This document shows, piece after piece, positions 1 to 7,369 of a stretch of 19,811 bases of DNA; position 1 is the first letter of the stretch, and every line of letters starts with the position of its first letter. Made by a program: the position numbers and the translations under genes. The notes under the pieces were generated by a model. The model was not told the origin of the DNA, searched no databases, and was given only the letters and a program-made list of their open reading frames with translations. Origin of the DNA: Legionella longbeachae (GTDB taxonomy: Bacteria; Pseudomonadota; Gammaproteobacteria; Legionellales; Legionellaceae); NCBI GenBank assembly GCA_016191305.1, contig JACPOX010000123.1:1-19811 (forward strand), given 5' to 3'.

Positions 1-277
1 GCTTGAAATAAATCTTTTGGACCATACCTGCAAGCTCAGTCGTTACATTAACTCCAATAAGTGCACGCAGACTGCCCACCGATTTTAAACTAGGTTGCCA
101 TAAAGTTGGCTCAACTTTCATTGTGGATACGGTCACTGCAGGTGACTGTGTCTTCATGAGATATTTTTTAAGCATATATCCACTAAATAACTTCCAACCG
201 AAAATTAATCCAAAAAGAATACCTAAGGTAATTAGCATAACAATCATTTGTTTTTTCAAAAAAATCTCTTTCATCAT
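1..277 (-). CDS. RND efflux periplasmic adaptor (membrane fusion protein), N-terminal part
   Basis: The first 92 codons of a gene that leaves the window on the left. It begins ATG ATG AAA GAG and the first ATG overlaps the stop of the outer-membrane factor gene by four bases (ATGA), so the two are translationally coupled. The protein starts with a charged stretch, a membrane anchor at about residues 10-28 (MIVMLITLGILFGLIFGW), then a periplasmic segment ending in VTTELAGMVQKIYFK. That segment resembles the first strand of the biotinyl-lipoyl domain of HlyD/AcrA-type adaptors, which bridge an inner-membrane pump to an outer-membrane channel. The rest of the gene, and probably the pump gene, lie beyond the edge. 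Family assignment is fairly secure from sequence and context; the substrate is unknown. Confidence 0.75.
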   Translation of the reverse strand, partial: MMKEIFLKKQMIVMLITLGILFGLIFGWKLFSGYMLKKYLMKTQSPAVTVSTMKVEPTLWQPSLKSVGSLRALIGVNVTTELAGMVQKIYFK

Positions 278-1761
278 AGACACTCTTTGACACACCAAGG
301 TTTATGCCACCAGCCTCCACCTAAAGCTTGGAATAATGCTGCCGTATCACTATAACGCTGAGCTTGTGCTTGAATGCGACTAATTTTCGCCTGTTGGTAC
401 TGTTGCTGTGCGTTTAATAAATTAATATAACTGACTCCACCTAAACGATATTGTCTTAAGGTAAGAGCCAAAGAGGCACCCGCAGAATTTTCGGCTTTTG
501 TTTGTGCTTTCAAGGCTTGTGCATCCTCTTCTAGTCCTCTTAAAACATCTGCCACATTCTGAAATGCTTGTAGTACAGTTTGTTTATATTGTGCTGCAGC
601 TTGTTGATAGGCTGCTATAACAGCTCGTCGTTGTGCCAGTAAAGCTCCCCCATGAAATAAAGGTTGTAACAGCATACCTGATGCAGACCAGACATTATTT
701 TTAGCTGTATAAAGATTACCCCACGAAGTACCAAGCCATCCTTCATTAGCACTAATCGTAAATTGTGGAAGTAGATTGGCTGTTGCAACACCAATTTGGG
801 CGCAAGCAGCATGTAAAAGTGCTTCAGAAGCTCTGACATCAGGACGTTGACGAACAAGATTTGATGGTAAACTTATCGGTAATTCAGTAGGTAGTTTTAA
901 CTGATTCAAATCAATAACTGGTAAAGGACGATCTGGAAAAGTACCTACTAAAGCAGAAAGAGCATGCTTGGCCTGGGATAAACTTTTTTGTAAAGGAGCT
1001 AAAGTTGCTTTGGATTGCTCAAGCAAAGTTTGTTGTGTGAGAATATTTTCTTTTGAAACACCTCCTAAACGATATTGTTTACTTAAAACATTAAGAATTC
1101 CTTGTTCAATCTTAATGAGCTCAAGCGTTGTTTCAATTTGTGCTTGATAAGCTGCTATAGCGACTGATGTAGTGACTATATTGGAAGTTAGCGTCAGATA
1201 AGTAGCAATGACTTCAAATTCCTGATAATCCACTTGCGCCCGCAAGGATTCAATTTGTCGTCTAGCCCCACCGAATACATCCAAAGTGTAGGATAAATTG
1301 AACGATGTGTAATAAAGAGTAAACGTGGTGCTATCCGCGGGTATTCCTATTTGCGAACCAGAATAGCGCTGCCTTTCTATAGAGTGACTTACATCCACAG
1401 AAGGCCACATAGAATTTCCAATTTGAACTTTTAAATTTTCTTGTGCCTGGCGTAAGGATGCAGAAGCAGCAGCTAAATTGGGACTATTAGCTAAACCTGT
1501 TCGGATTAATTGATTGATTGCTGGTGAATGATAAAGCTCCCACCATAACAAAGGAATGTCTTTATTTTTAAGAAAAACTTGTTCTTGTCCACCGACTCCA
1601 GATGCTTTTACAGTTTTGTTTGATAGTGGGCTTTCAGTGTATCTTTTAACTTTGGGTGCGGCAGGTGAATGAAAATTGGGTCCAACCATACATGAGGTTT
1701 GCAAAACCGACAGAAACATTATTGCATTAAATAATTTTGTATGATATCTAAAAGCAAACAC
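274..1761 (-). CDS. NodT/OprM-type outer-membrane efflux factor, lipoprotein
   Basis: An outer-membrane channel subunit of a tripartite efflux system (TolC/NodT superfamily). After a short N-terminal hydrophobic signal comes LQTSC, a plausible but imperfect lipobox, then MVGPNFHSPAAP, the usual NodT mature start (C-x-x-GP-x-Y/F-x-x-P). Two repeats follow, each with the family pattern of long amphipathic helices: the QYRLGGVS motif appears in both halves, RQRPDVRASEALLHAA marks the second repeat, and QALGGGW is near the C terminus. The start is uncertain. TTG at 1770 has the purine-rich AAAGGA touching it, while GTG at 1761 sits nine bases after AAAGGA, so I chose GTG. At about 495 residues the length is normal. 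It is followed without a gap by the adaptor gene. Its substrate cannot be read from the sequence. Confidence 0.88.
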   Translation of the reverse strand: MFAFRYHTKLFNAIMFLSVLQTSCMVGPNFHSPAAPKVKRYTESPLSNKTVKASGVGGQEQVFLKNKDIPLLWWELYHSPAINQLIRTGLANSPNLAAASASLRQAQENLKVQIGNSMWPSVDVSHSIERQRYSGSQIGIPADSTTFTLYYTSFNLSYTLDVFGGARRQIESLRAQVDYQEFEVIATYLTLTSNIVTTSVAIAAYQAQIETTLELIKIEQGILNVLSKQYRLGGVSKENILTQQTLLEQSKATLAPLQKSLSQAKHALSALVGTFPDRPLPVIDLNQLKLPTELPISLPSNLVRQRPDVRASEALLHAACAQIGVATANLLPQFTISANEGWLGTSWGNLYTAKNNVWSASGMLLQPLFHGGALLAQRRAVIAAYQQAAAQYKQTVLQAFQNVADVLRGLEEDAQALKAQTKAENSAGASLALTLRQYRLGGVSYINLLNAQQQYQQAKISRIQAQAQRYSDTAALFQALGGGWWHKPWCVKECL

Positions 1762-1770
1762 TAGCCACAA

Positions 1771-2092
1771 TCCTTTGCTAACTTTTATGTTTGATTGTTA
1801 ATCTACCATGTCTGACAGTACAATAATACCCCAACATTACTATATCTTCTCTCATAGGAAGCAGCCCATCATCTCGCAATAAAATAAACATGCAAGACAA
1901 AACAGATTGAATAACAAATAAACATCCAGTATAATAATTGCTAATTTATTTATCAGAGTGCTTCATAATATTCTCAATCTTTATTACAGCGATTAGAATA
2001 ATTATCAACGGCCCAAATGATCAAAAAAATCTCATTACATATTAAATGAATAAACTGATATAAAAATATTGTAAACAACAAGGAATTGAACC
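1771..2092. other. Divergent intergenic region between efflux operon and five-gene operon
   Basis: About 320 bases with no credible gene. It must hold the promoters of both flanking operons. On the plus strand there is a TATAAT at 1930-1935, with TTGAAT at 1905-1910 as a possible -35 but a long 19-base spacer, and a weaker TATAAA at 2059-2064. A good ribosome binding site, AAGGA at 2080-2084, lies eight bases before the ATG at 2093. A sequence similar to the Fur operator lies at 1991-2009. No promoter stands out on the minus strand. All promoter calls here are weak. Confidence 0.4.
1991..2009 (+). promoter_or_regulatory. Possible Fur-box-like operator
   Basis: GATTAGAATAATTATCAAC matches the classical 19-base Fur consensus GATAATGATAATCATTATC at 13 of 19 positions by hand alignment. 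It lies about 85 bases upstream of the ketoacyl synthase start. In DNA this AT-rich, such a score can arise by chance, so this is a suggestion that the operon might respond to iron, not a firm site. Confidence 0.25.
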
Positions 2093-3079
2093 ATGCCTGC
2101 AGTAAAAATCATTGGAATGGGCCGCTATTTACCCAGAAACAAAGTTCTTTCTACTGAATTAGATGCAAAACTTAATTTACCCATAGGAAGCGTACAAAAA
2201 AAATCAGGACTCATATCACGTCATTTTGCTTCTGCAGATGAAACAACTTCTTATATGGGTGCACAAGCAGCATTAATGGCAGTACAACAAGCAAATATCA
2301 AACTCACTGACATTGATGCCATTATTAGTGCCTGTGGTGTCGGAGAACAACCTATTCCCTGCACCTCTGCTTTAATTCAAAAACACCTTGGATTAGAACA
2401 ATCAGGTATTGCATGTTTTGATGTGAATAGCACCTGTTTAAGTTTTGTGAGTGCCTTGGATATTGCGTCTTATTTAATTGAGGGAGGTCGTTTTAAGCGC
2501 ATTCTTATTGTTTCCAGTGATATTGCTTCAATCGGACTCAATTGGCAGGATATGGAAACCTGTACTATTTTTGGTGACGGTGCTGCAGCTTGTATACTTG
2601 AAAAAAGTGATGGAACAAGTCGAATTTTATCTTCACACCATGAAACCCACAGTATTGGTGCTACTTTCTGTCAAGTGGAAGCAGGGGGTACTCGCTTACC
2701 CGCAAAAGATCCACTCGAGCACGTGGAACAAGGTTTATTTTACATGGAAGGTAAAAAGGTATTCAAACTGGCATCAAAATTATTAGATAACCTTATGGAT
2801 AATCTTTTTAACAAAGCCAATGTAAGCATGAGTGATATAAATTGGTTTATTCCACATCAAGCCAGTATGCTTGCAATGCATCATATTCAAAAAAGATTGA
2901 GTATTCCAACAGAAAAGTTTGTTTCTATCTATCCTTATCATGGAAATCAAATAGCAGCCTCTATACCTACTGCCCTAAGTACTCTCATTGACACAAAAAA
3001 ATTGCTACGTGGACAATTGATTCTTTTAATGGGTACTGGTGCTGGTTTGGCTGCTGGTGGAATTATTTTGGAGTATTAA
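2093..3079 (+). CDS. FabH-like 3-oxoacyl-ACP synthase III family enzyme
   Basis: A thiolase-fold condensing enzyme of 328 residues, close to FabH in size. The catalytic triad is visible: Cys115 in DVNSTCLSF, His255 in WFIPHQAS and Asn285 in YHGNQIAASIP. FGDGAAACIL (160-169), YMEGKKVFKLA (217-227) and the C-terminal GTGAGLAAGG are further family motifs. It should condense an acyl-CoA or acyl-ACP starter with a malonyl extender, or two acyl chains as OleA does. At the FabH position of WIVTRTG the sequence reads SVQKKSG, so the Trp that stacks on the CoA adenine is absent and the Arg is Lys; the donor may therefore differ from that of housekeeping FabH. It is the first gene of a five-gene operon and lies outside any fatty-acid synthesis cluster, which favours specialised metabolism. 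The SD AAGGA supports this start. Confidence 0.9.
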   Translation: MPAVKIIGMGRYLPRNKVLSTELDAKLNLPIGSVQKKSGLISRHFASADETTSYMGAQAALMAVQQANIKLTDIDAIISACGVGEQPIPCTSALIQKHLGLEQSGIACFDVNSTCLSFVSALDIASYLIEGGRFKRILIVSSDIASIGLNWQDMETCTIFGDGAAACILEKSDGTSRILSSHHETHSIGATFCQVEAGGTRLPAKDPLEHVEQGLFYMEGKKVFKLASKLLDNLMDNLFNKANVSMSDINWFIPHQASMLAMHHIQKRLSIPTEKFVSIYPYHGNQIAASIPTALSTLIDTKKLLRGQLILLMGTGAGLAAGGIILEY

Positions 3080-3080
3080 A

Positions 3081-4064
3081 ATGCTTAGTGTTATTACTGG
3101 TGCAACAGGATGTCTTGGAATAAATCTAACGAAACGTTTGCGAGCAGAAGGTCATGATGTCATCGCTTTAGGACGCAATGAACAGCTTGGTAATATGATT
3201 AGCCAAACAGGTGCACGCTTTATTGCCGTTGATTTGCAAGATAAAGTGAGATTAAAAAAATTAGCCAAAGATGCCCAAACAATCTTTCATTGCGCAGCAC
3301 TTTCCAGCCCTTGGGGACGTTATCAGCAATTTTATGACGCAAATGTATTGGGAACACAACATGTAATTGAGGCAACTCCAGAAAATGCACGTTTGGTGCA
3401 TGTTTCATCGCCAAGTATCTATTTTAATTTTACAGAACAGCATAACATTCTGGAAAATGCGCTCTTACCTAATAAACCAGCCAATTATTATGTCAAAACT
3501 AAATTGATGGCTGAATCTTTGATTGACAAGGCTTATCAGGAAAAAAATCTTAAGGTCATTACTTTACGTCCAAGGGCTATTTTTGGACCATATGATCGGG
3601 CGATTTTACCGCGCTTATTACAGAATGAAAAAAACGGCACCCTCCCAATTATTGGTGATGGAAATAATTTAATTGATATTAGCTACGTAGAAAATGTAGT
3701 GGATAGTTTAATCCTGGCAGCTCAGGCCGACCAACAATTCTGTGGGAAGAAATACAATATAACCAATGATGATCCTCAAACCTTACTAACGATTATTTCC
3801 ACTTTATTTAATGTCCTAAAAAAACCATTTACTCCCAAATTCGTACCCTACTCCATTGGAAAGATTTATGCTGCTGCTATGGAAAAAATCTACAGTTTAC
3901 CGTTTGTGCTTAAAGAGCCCCCCCTAACCAAATACAGTGCCGCAGTTTTATACTTTGGGCAAACTTTAAATATTGACGCGGCTAAAAAAGACTTAGGTTA
4001 TCAACCGCAAATCAGTATCACACAAGGGATAGAACGTTTTGCTCAGTGGTATCAACCATCATGA
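3081..4064 (+). CDS. Extended SDR, NAD(P)-dependent epimerase/3-beta-HSD-like reductase
   Basis: A 327-residue extended short-chain dehydrogenase. The N-terminal nucleotide-binding motif TGATGCLG is at residues 6-13, the active-site serine region is VHVSSPSIY (107-114), and the catalytic YxxxK is Y137-K141 in YYVKTK. LRPRAIFGPYD (162-172) is typical of the 3-beta-hydroxysteroid dehydrogenase/OleD branch. The likely role is reduction of the 3-oxo group made by the preceding synthase. I set the start at ATG 3081, one base after the upstream stop, because GGAG (3070-3073) gives it a Shine-Dalgarno sequence; a 42-base longer reading from 3039 would begin inside the synthase gene without one. No residue specifying NADH or NADPH can be judged confidently. 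Confidence 0.88.
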   Translation: MLSVITGATGCLGINLTKRLRAEGHDVIALGRNEQLGNMISQTGARFIAVDLQDKVRLKKLAKDAQTIFHCAALSSPWGRYQQFYDANVLGTQHVIEATPENARLVHVSSPSIYFNFTEQHNILENALLPNKPANYYVKTKLMAESLIDKAYQEKNLKVITLRPRAIFGPYDRAILPRLLQNEKNGTLPIIGDGNNLIDISYVENVVDSLILAAQADQQFCGKKYNITNDDPQTLLTIISTLFNVLKKPFTPKFVPYSIGKIYAAAMEKIYSLPFVLKEPPLTKYSAAVLYFGQTLNIDAAKKDLGYQPQISITQGIERFAQWYQPS

Positions 4065-4882
4065 TAGAATATCAATTATTTGAAGCAGGTTTTTGCAAGC
4101 ATTGTGAACGAATGACTTTAAAAAATGGACGTTTTAAACAATGCGAATACCCAGCTCTTTGCGCTTTAATCAAACATCCTCAACAGGGTTATATCTTATT
4201 TGATACAGGTTATAGCAACCGATTCTACAAGCTGACCCAAAAATTCCCTTTTTCAATATACAGACGTTTAACACCAGTAGTCTTACATAAATCTCTTAAA
4301 CAACAGTTAGAAGAAAAACAGATCCAAGCATCTGAGATAAAAGCTATTGTGATTTCACATTTTCATGCAGATCATATTGGGGGCTTAAGAGATTTTCCTA
4401 ACGCGCAGTTTTTCTGTCATCCTGATGCCATAAAGGACATTCACAACAAAACAGGTCTAAAAGCTTTGCTCCAAGGATTTTTACCTGGTCTATTACCTAA
4501 AGACTTTTATGAACGCTTAACTCTGTTAACAAATGAAGTAGTTCTTCCATCCAGTTTATTACCATTTACTCAAGGTTTCGATCTTTTTAACGATGGGCAG
4601 TTGATTGCTATCGCTTTACCCGGGCATGCTAAAGGTCAAATTGGTCTGTATTTTAAATCAGTGCAAGAAACTTTTCTGGTTGCAGATAGTTGTTGGCATC
4701 AAGAAGCTTTTAAGGAATGCATTCTTCCTAGCAATCTCACTTATTTAATTCATGATAATAAAGAAGCCTATCAAAATACCATAAAAAATTTGCATCAGCT
4801 TTTTAAAAATAATCACAAAATGGACATTATTCCTGCTCATTGTCAACACATAAGGGCTCGACTTTCAGAGACTAAATCATGA
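4061..4882 (+). CDS. Metallo-beta-lactamase-fold hydrolase, lactonase-like
   Basis: A 273-residue MBL-fold enzyme with a complete two-metal ligand set: H100-x-H102-x-D104-H105 in SHFHADHIGG, H189 in LPGHAKG, D209 in VADSCW and H260 in IIPAHCQH. The pattern PGHAxGQIGLY and the overall length recall AHL-lactonase and related ester or thioester hydrolases. Cysteines 12 and 15 form a CxxC near the N terminus. The ATG overlaps the preceding stop (ATGA), so it is coupled to the SDR gene. In this operon it could release the product from a carrier or open a lactone; this is inferred from context. No signal peptide, so it is cytoplasmic. Confidence 0.87.
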   Translation: MIEYQLFEAGFCKHCERMTLKNGRFKQCEYPALCALIKHPQQGYILFDTGYSNRFYKLTQKFPFSIYRRLTPVVLHKSLKQQLEEKQIQASEIKAIVISHFHADHIGGLRDFPNAQFFCHPDAIKDIHNKTGLKALLQGFLPGLLPKDFYERLTLLTNEVVLPSSLLPFTQGFDLFNDGQLIAIALPGHAKGQIGLYFKSVQETFLVADSCWHQEAFKECILPSNLTYLIHDNKEAYQNTIKNLHQLFKNNHKMDIIPAHCQHIRARLSETKS

Positions 4883-6147
4883 TTTTACGACTTTTATATT
4901 ATTATTTTAAAACTCAATTTCTGCGAAAACGGTTTAATTCACGTGAACAATTATCTACCTATCAGGAAAAAAGATTTAAAAAATTAGTCAAAAACACTTT
5001 ATCCAACTCACCTTTTTATCAAGACTATTTGGACAAGCCGCTCAGTGAATGGCCAATTATCAACAAAAAAATTATGATGGAGCATTTTGACGAAATAAAT
5101 ACGGTGGGAATAAAAAAAGATCAGGCTTTAAAATTGGCTTTAACAGCAGAAAACACTCGTGATTTTACAGCTTTAATCAACAATATTGCTGTGGGTCTTT
5201 CTTCGGGTACTTCAGGACACCGCGGTCTCTTTCTCGCCAGTGCCAAAGAGCGTGATGCTTGGGCTGGTATTTTATTAGCTAAAGCCTTACCTAAAGGCTT
5301 GAAGAAAAAAGAGCGTATTGCTTTTTTTCTCCGAGCAAATAATAAGCTCTATACCAACTTAAGTAAAAGTAAAAAAATTCAATTTCATTTTTTTGATTTA
5401 CTCGATAATTTCGAAAAACATATTAATCGTTTAAATGAAATTCAACCTACTATTTTATCCGCCCCAGCTTCTGTTTTATTAGCCTTAACGAAAGAAAAAC
5501 ACCACCTTTCCATTAGTCCTCAAAAAATATTTGCCGTAGCTGAAGTTTTGGATGCTCGAGATGAAAAAATTATAAGTAATACTTTTAATTGCCAAGTCTC
5601 TCAGGTTTATCAATGCACTGAAGGCTTTTTGGCAATTAGTGACAAAGAAAGTAATCAATTATTAATGAATGAAGAATATTTAATTATTGAAAAAGAATGG
5701 CTGGACGAAAAACGATTTATTCCAATTATTACCGATCTTTTGCGTACTACCCAACCAATAATCCGTTATCGTTTAGATGATGTTCTCATCGAAGAAAAGT
5801 CAAACAGCGTGTTTACGCAGCTGAACGGAATCGAAGGTCGTATAGGTGATATTTGTTATGCCACTAAGAACAATAAAAAACTACCTATTTTTGCAGATCT
5901 CATTCGTCAGAAAATGGCTTCGTTTCCTTTCCAGTTTGATGATTACACCATTCAACAACATGATTTAAACTCGTTTACTATTCAGGTCACTCCTGATGTA
6001 CCCGAAAAAAACGCTTTAATCGCCCATTTGAATGAAATATTTCAATCACAAAACTATGATGTACCCGTATGGCAATGGCAACAATTTATTAAAAAAGAAT
6101 TGGGAGCAAAAAATCGCAGAATCCAAGGCTTACAGGATATGCTATGA
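4879..6147 (+). CDS. Adenylate-forming enzyme related to F390 synthetase and phenylacetate-CoA ligase
   Basis: A 422-residue member of the PaaK/coenzyme-F390-synthetase branch of the ANL superfamily. Visible motifs are the phosphate-binding loop SSGTSGHRG (108-116), the substrate/ATP motif QCTEG (245-249), YRLDD (297-301) and GRIGD (320-324), with a basic C-terminal segment KKELGAKNRRI. It should activate a carboxylate as an acyl-adenylate and transfer it to a thiol, or, by analogy with OleC, convert a hydroxy acid to a beta-lactone. Coenzyme F390 synthesis itself is most unlikely here because F420 is not expected in this organism. The ATG overlaps the hydrolase stop by four bases. Substrate unknown. 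Confidence 0.82.
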   Translation: MILRLLYYYFKTQFLRKRFNSREQLSTYQEKRFKKLVKNTLSNSPFYQDYLDKPLSEWPIINKKIMMEHFDEINTVGIKKDQALKLALTAENTRDFTALINNIAVGLSSGTSGHRGLFLASAKERDAWAGILLAKALPKGLKKKERIAFFLRANNKLYTNLSKSKKIQFHFFDLLDNFEKHINRLNEIQPTILSAPASVLLALTKEKHHLSISPQKIFAVAEVLDARDEKIISNTFNCQVSQVYQCTEGFLAISDKESNQLLMNEEYLIIEKEWLDEKRFIPIITDLLRTTQPIIRYRLDDVLIEEKSNSVFTQLNGIEGRIGDICYATKNNKKLPIFADLIRQKMASFPFQFDDYTIQQHDLNSFTIQVTPDVPEKNALIAHLNEIFQSQNYDVPVWQWQQFIKKELGAKNRRIQGLQDML

Positions 6148-6824
6148 AAGTGGTGAAGAAGTTACTTGAAAAGTATGCTTATCATATTTTAATTTTGTAT
6201 CTCCCACTTAGTTATCGACTAATTGGTATGATTAACAACCAGTTTCAGTTGGCGCGTACATGGAATACGACCACAATATTGGATGAGCTGTTCAATGAGG
6301 TCATTTGCTATAAAGGCATATGGGTTTTCATTTACATCAGTTATTTTCTGCTGATGATTTTTCCAGTTTTTCTCAAAAAGAAAGAGCGCTACTTAATGGC
6401 ACGACGAGTATTTTTAATGAGTAGTTTTGCACATTTTTGCTTTCTTCTTTTTCCAACGTGTACCATTCGCTGGCCCTCAACGTTTTTGGCAAGCCCGACT
6501 TTAGATCACCAACTTCTGAGCTATATTTACTCAGTGGATATCAATACCAACTGTTTCCCAACTCTTCATGCCGCACACGTATTGTTAATTTCTTTTTATT
6601 TACAAGCAAAAGGCAAAATGCAATATCTTACTTATGGGCTACGCTCATGGGCTATCCTTATCGCTCTTTCAACAATAGTTACTCGTCAACACTCCGTTAT
6701 CGATGTTGTTGGAGCAGCGCTCCTGACCACTATTTTCTATACGCTTGAACAATATATCATGCCATGGCGAAAGAAAGGAAATGAATATGGTACAATAAGG
6801 TCTGCTTACAATTCGACCTCTTGA
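6144..6824 (+). CDS. PAP2/AUR1-type integral membrane phosphatase or phosphotransferase
   Basis: A 226-residue polytopic membrane protein of the PAP2 superfamily. Hydrophobic segments lie at roughly residues 13-30, 58-77, 89-105, 143-154, 166-180 and 187-200. The phosphatase motifs are FPTLHAAH (138-145) and TRQHSVIDVVG (180-190), giving the expected pair of histidines (H142, H183) with R181 and D187. This layout resembles the PAP2_3/inositol-phosphorylceramide-synthase-like group. It would dephosphorylate a lipid phosphate or transfer a phospho-headgroup at the inner membrane, placing the last operon step at the membrane. The ATG overlaps the previous stop (ATGA). The weak point is the absence of a clear first motif (KxxxxxxRP), as is common in this subgroup. 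Confidence 0.8.
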   Translation: MKVVKKLLEKYAYHILILYLPLSYRLIGMINNQFQLARTWNTTTILDELFNEVICYKGIWVFIYISYFLLMIFPVFLKKKERYLMARRVFLMSSFAHFCFLLFPTCTIRWPSTFLASPTLDHQLLSYIYSVDINTNCFPTLHAAHVLLISFYLQAKGKMQYLTYGLRSWAILIALSTIVTRQHSVIDVVGAALLTTIFYTLEQYIMPWRKKGNEYGTIRSAYNSTS

Positions 6825-6870
6825 GTCAAATTGCAAACACACCCTACTCTTAAATAGGAGAATAATCTTA

Positions 6871-7282
6871 ATGTTTGCTTGTAAAACAGTAATGTTTCAA
6901 CCACAAAAATCAAATAAAATTTTTTCCAAGCCTTCTGTGACGAGACAAATTTGTACAAAAATATGGCTAGAAGAATCTAATGATGTCCCCACAACAGAAC
7001 ATATTTTCGGTGAACTACCGCAAGGAGCTGAAATTAAATTCCTTTCCTTCAGAAACGACTCTGGTCATGCGTCACAATGAGAAAATTGTAGTTTTAGAAG
7101 GCAAACATCGGGCTATTCAGGCATTTCAAGGAGGTATAGTAATGCCTGGTTTGGGTGGAGTTCAGGGAAAACCAGATATCTTAGAGTATCTATTTGACCC
7201 AAATGAAGCTTCAAATGATCTCTTTACGAAATTAATCCCTATTGATGAGTTTAGGCATTACACAAATCCTTATACATATTAA
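6871..7282 (+). pseudogene. Frameshifted small gene with a ParB-like GxHR motif
   Basis: Two overlapping reading frames look like halves of one protein. The first starts at ATG 6871, eleven bases after AGGAG, and ends at 7080; the second is open from 6980 and ends at 7282. Joining GAEIK of the first frame to FPSETTLVMRHNEKIVV of the second gives a smooth protein of about 134 residues, which suggests a one-base indel between about 7031 and 7050. The segment VVLEGKHRAIQAF resembles the G-x-HR-x-x-A motif of ParB/sulfiredoxin-fold proteins, but that is a weak hint. Function not recognised. If the frameshift is not real, the second ORF could be a gene of its own starting at ATG 6980. Confidence 0.5.
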
Positions 7283-7369
7283 TTTCCAAAACAAACGCAA
7301 GATAAATACCAACGAATTTGTGATTAATGCTTATAAACCGATTTATTTTTTATTATTAGAGAGAATATA

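Noticed and set aside
615..857. Open frame within the outer-membrane factor gene on the same strand
   Set aside because: It is out of frame with a clear NodT-type protein and shows no independent signal.
2478..2786. Open frame inside the ketoacyl synthase gene
   Set aside because: Overlaps the active-site region of the synthase in another frame; lacks a start signal.
4879..6147. Taking the adenylating enzyme as a true coenzyme F390 synthetase
   Set aside because: That activity needs coenzyme F420, typical of methanogens and some actinobacteria; the similarity is to the wider PaaK/F390 superfamily only.
6437..6748. Open frame inside the PAP2 gene
   Set aside because: The PAP2 motifs and membrane helices are in the other frame; this one is composition noise.
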